Shown piece after piece: positions 6,750 to 7,203 of a stretch of DNA of 7,203 nucleotides. Within the stretch, counting starts at the first letter, position 1. Every line of letters begins with the position of its first letter. The notes beneath the pieces were generated by a model. It saw nothing but the letters and a program-made list of their open reading frames with translations. It was not told the origin of the DNA and ran no database searches. The stretch lies in the NCBI GenBank assembly GCA_900549005.1, contig URMT01000084.1:1-7203 (forward strand), read 5' to 3'. The stretch comes from an uncultured Eubacteriales bacterium (GTDB lineage: Bacteria; Bacillota; Clostridia; Christensenellales; Borkfalkiaceae). Both the position numbers and the translations under genes were made by a program.

Positions 6750-6782
6750 AAGCGGCGCAAGGCTGTTCGCCTTGCGCCGCTT
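6750..6782 (+). terminator. Intrinsic terminator after PFOR
   Basis: A perfect 14-bp GC-rich stem, AAGCGGCGCAAGGC (6750-6763) with its complement at 6769-6782, encloses the loop TGTTC. It is followed by CATTTTAT. An A-run precedes it, so it could also act weakly on the other strand. It lies 25 bases beyond the PFOR stop and isolates that gene from the downstream small gene. Confidence 0.9.
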
Positions 6783-6819
6783 CATTTTATAAGCTATTGT
6801 AAAAAGCCCTGAATTGAAA

Positions 6820-6836
6820 TATCTGTGACACAGATA
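6820..6836. promoter_or_regulatory. Perfect 17-base palindrome, candidate operator of the small gene
   Basis: TATCTGTGACACAGATA is a perfect dyad about a single central A (6828). It ends 4 bases before the -35 region of the promoter of the 87-residue gene, at roughly -56 to -40 from its inferred start of transcription. This would suit an activator or an upstream repressor site. A 9-base copy of one arm plus centre, GTCACAGAT, recurs at 7166-7174 just after the gene's stop codon. I cannot assign it to a known regulator. Confidence 0.5.
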
Positions 6837-6840
6837 ACTG

Positions 6841-6869
6841 CATACAAAAGAATTATTGAATGATATAAT
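6841..6869 (+). promoter_or_regulatory. Extended -10 sigma-A promoter of the DUF6809-like gene
   Basis: TGATATAAT (6861-6869) is a perfect extended -10 element. The matching -35 position 17 bases upstream, CATACA (6841-6846), is poor, agreeing with consensus only in its last three bases, as is common when an extended -10 is present. Transcription should begin near 6876, giving a leader of about 25 bases. The weak -35 beside a palindrome suggests a regulated promoter. Confidence 0.68.
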
Positions 6870-6900
6870 TTTGCTTCATTAAAAGATAAAGGAGAATAAA

Positions 6901-7164
6901 ATGTCGGCCATTGAAGAGTTATATTGCGGCACACGCGGCAATTGCGAGTGCATAATACAGAGCGAGGAATACAAAAAAATTTTGGAAAAGTGTGCAGAAC
7001 TTTCAACACTTCTGAATGAGGGGCTTGACGAACGGCAAAAAAGTCTTTTGTTTGACCTCACCGTTGAGCAGGGCGGGCTTGAACACGAAAGCAATTTGGC
7101 GCACTTTGCCGAGGGTTTCAGATTGGGACTTGCACTCGCAGCCGAAAGTCTTTTGAATAAATAA
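6901..7164 (+). CDS. Small DUF6809-like protein of unknown function
   Basis: The product has 87 residues and no signal peptide or membrane segment, so it is probably a small soluble, mostly helical protein. The overall pattern resembles DUF6809, a Firmicute family of unknown function: an N-terminal EELYCG stretch (5-10), a central charged helix (about 21-48), and a C-terminal FAEGFRLGLALAAESL (68-83). This match is from memory of the family pattern and is not a database result. Two cysteines near the N-terminus (Cys9, Cys15) and Cys17 follow one another closely; Cys31 is separate. The ATG is set by AAAGGAG (6888-6894), 6 bases upstream. The gene has its own promoter and sits alone after the PFOR terminator. 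Its codons are visibly more AT-rich than those of PFOR, suggesting low expression or a different history. Confidence 0.8.
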   Translation: MSAIEELYCGTRGNCECIIQSEEYKKILEKCAELSTLLNEGLDERQKSLLFDLTVEQGGLEHESNLAHFAEGFRLGLALAAESLLNK

Positions 7165-7182
7165 AGTCACAGATTAAATCAA

Positions 7183-7203
7183 GGCGCCCGCGGCTTTCGC
7201 CGC
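7183..7203 (+). terminator. Probable intrinsic terminator after the small gene, cut by the window edge
   Basis: GCGGC (7190-7194) and GCCGC (7199-7203) pair around TTTC at the very end of the window. The preceding GGCGCCC (7183-7189) has no partner inside the window, but would lengthen the stem if the next bases are GGGCGCC. It starts 19 bases after the stop codon. The T-run, if any, is outside the window. Confidence 0.5.

Noticed and set aside
1..7203. CRISPR array, tRNA, rRNA, IS element or phage genes
   Set aside because: No regularly spaced repeats, cloverleaf, ribosomal RNA stretch, transposase or phage motif was seen on either strand.

Overview
The window looks like a chromosomal segment of an anaerobic, low-complexity-operon Firmicute, most likely a gut-type member of the Clostridia. 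The reasons are a single-chain pyruvate:ferredoxin oxidoreductase (PFOR), an energy-coupling factor (ECF) vitamin transporter core of the shared (group II) type, a small protein resembling the Firmicute family DUF6809, purine-rich Shine-Dalgarno sites and textbook sigma-A promoters with AT-rich intergenic DNA. No closer taxonomic placement can be made from the sequence alone. Nothing indicates phage, plasmid or IS DNA.

Layout. Bases 1-89 are GC-rich, hold no complete gene and show nested inverted repeats; they are cut by the window edge. A strong hairpin (90-120) then separates them from a two-gene minus-strand operon. This operon is transcribed from about 2915 towards 128: a fused double-ATPase EcfA1-EcfA2 protein (966-2900), then the transmembrane coupling protein EcfT (128-973), with an 8-base stop/start overlap. 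A divergent intergenic region (2901-3179) holds one promoter in each direction and several dyad symmetries. On the plus strand follows the large PFOR gene (3180-6725), ended by a strong intrinsic terminator (6750-6782). A short gene for an 87-residue DUF6809-like protein (6901-7164) has its own extended -10 promoter and an upstream perfect palindrome. Its probable terminator is cut by the right edge.

How the genes work together. EcfA1A2 and EcfT form the ATP-driven energizing module that docks with vitamin-binding S-components, none of which is in the window, so these must be encoded elsewhere. PFOR oxidises pyruvate to acetyl-CoA and reduces ferredoxin. It needs thiamine diphosphate, and S-components for thiamine commonly use such ECF modules, so the divergent pairing is metabolically plausible, though no direct link can be proven here. 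The most notable items are the in-frame fusion of the two ECF ATPases with a basic insertion in the second half, the two dyad symmetries bracketing the PFOR promoter, and the 17-base palindrome in front of the small gene. I did not find a clear new multi-gene system.
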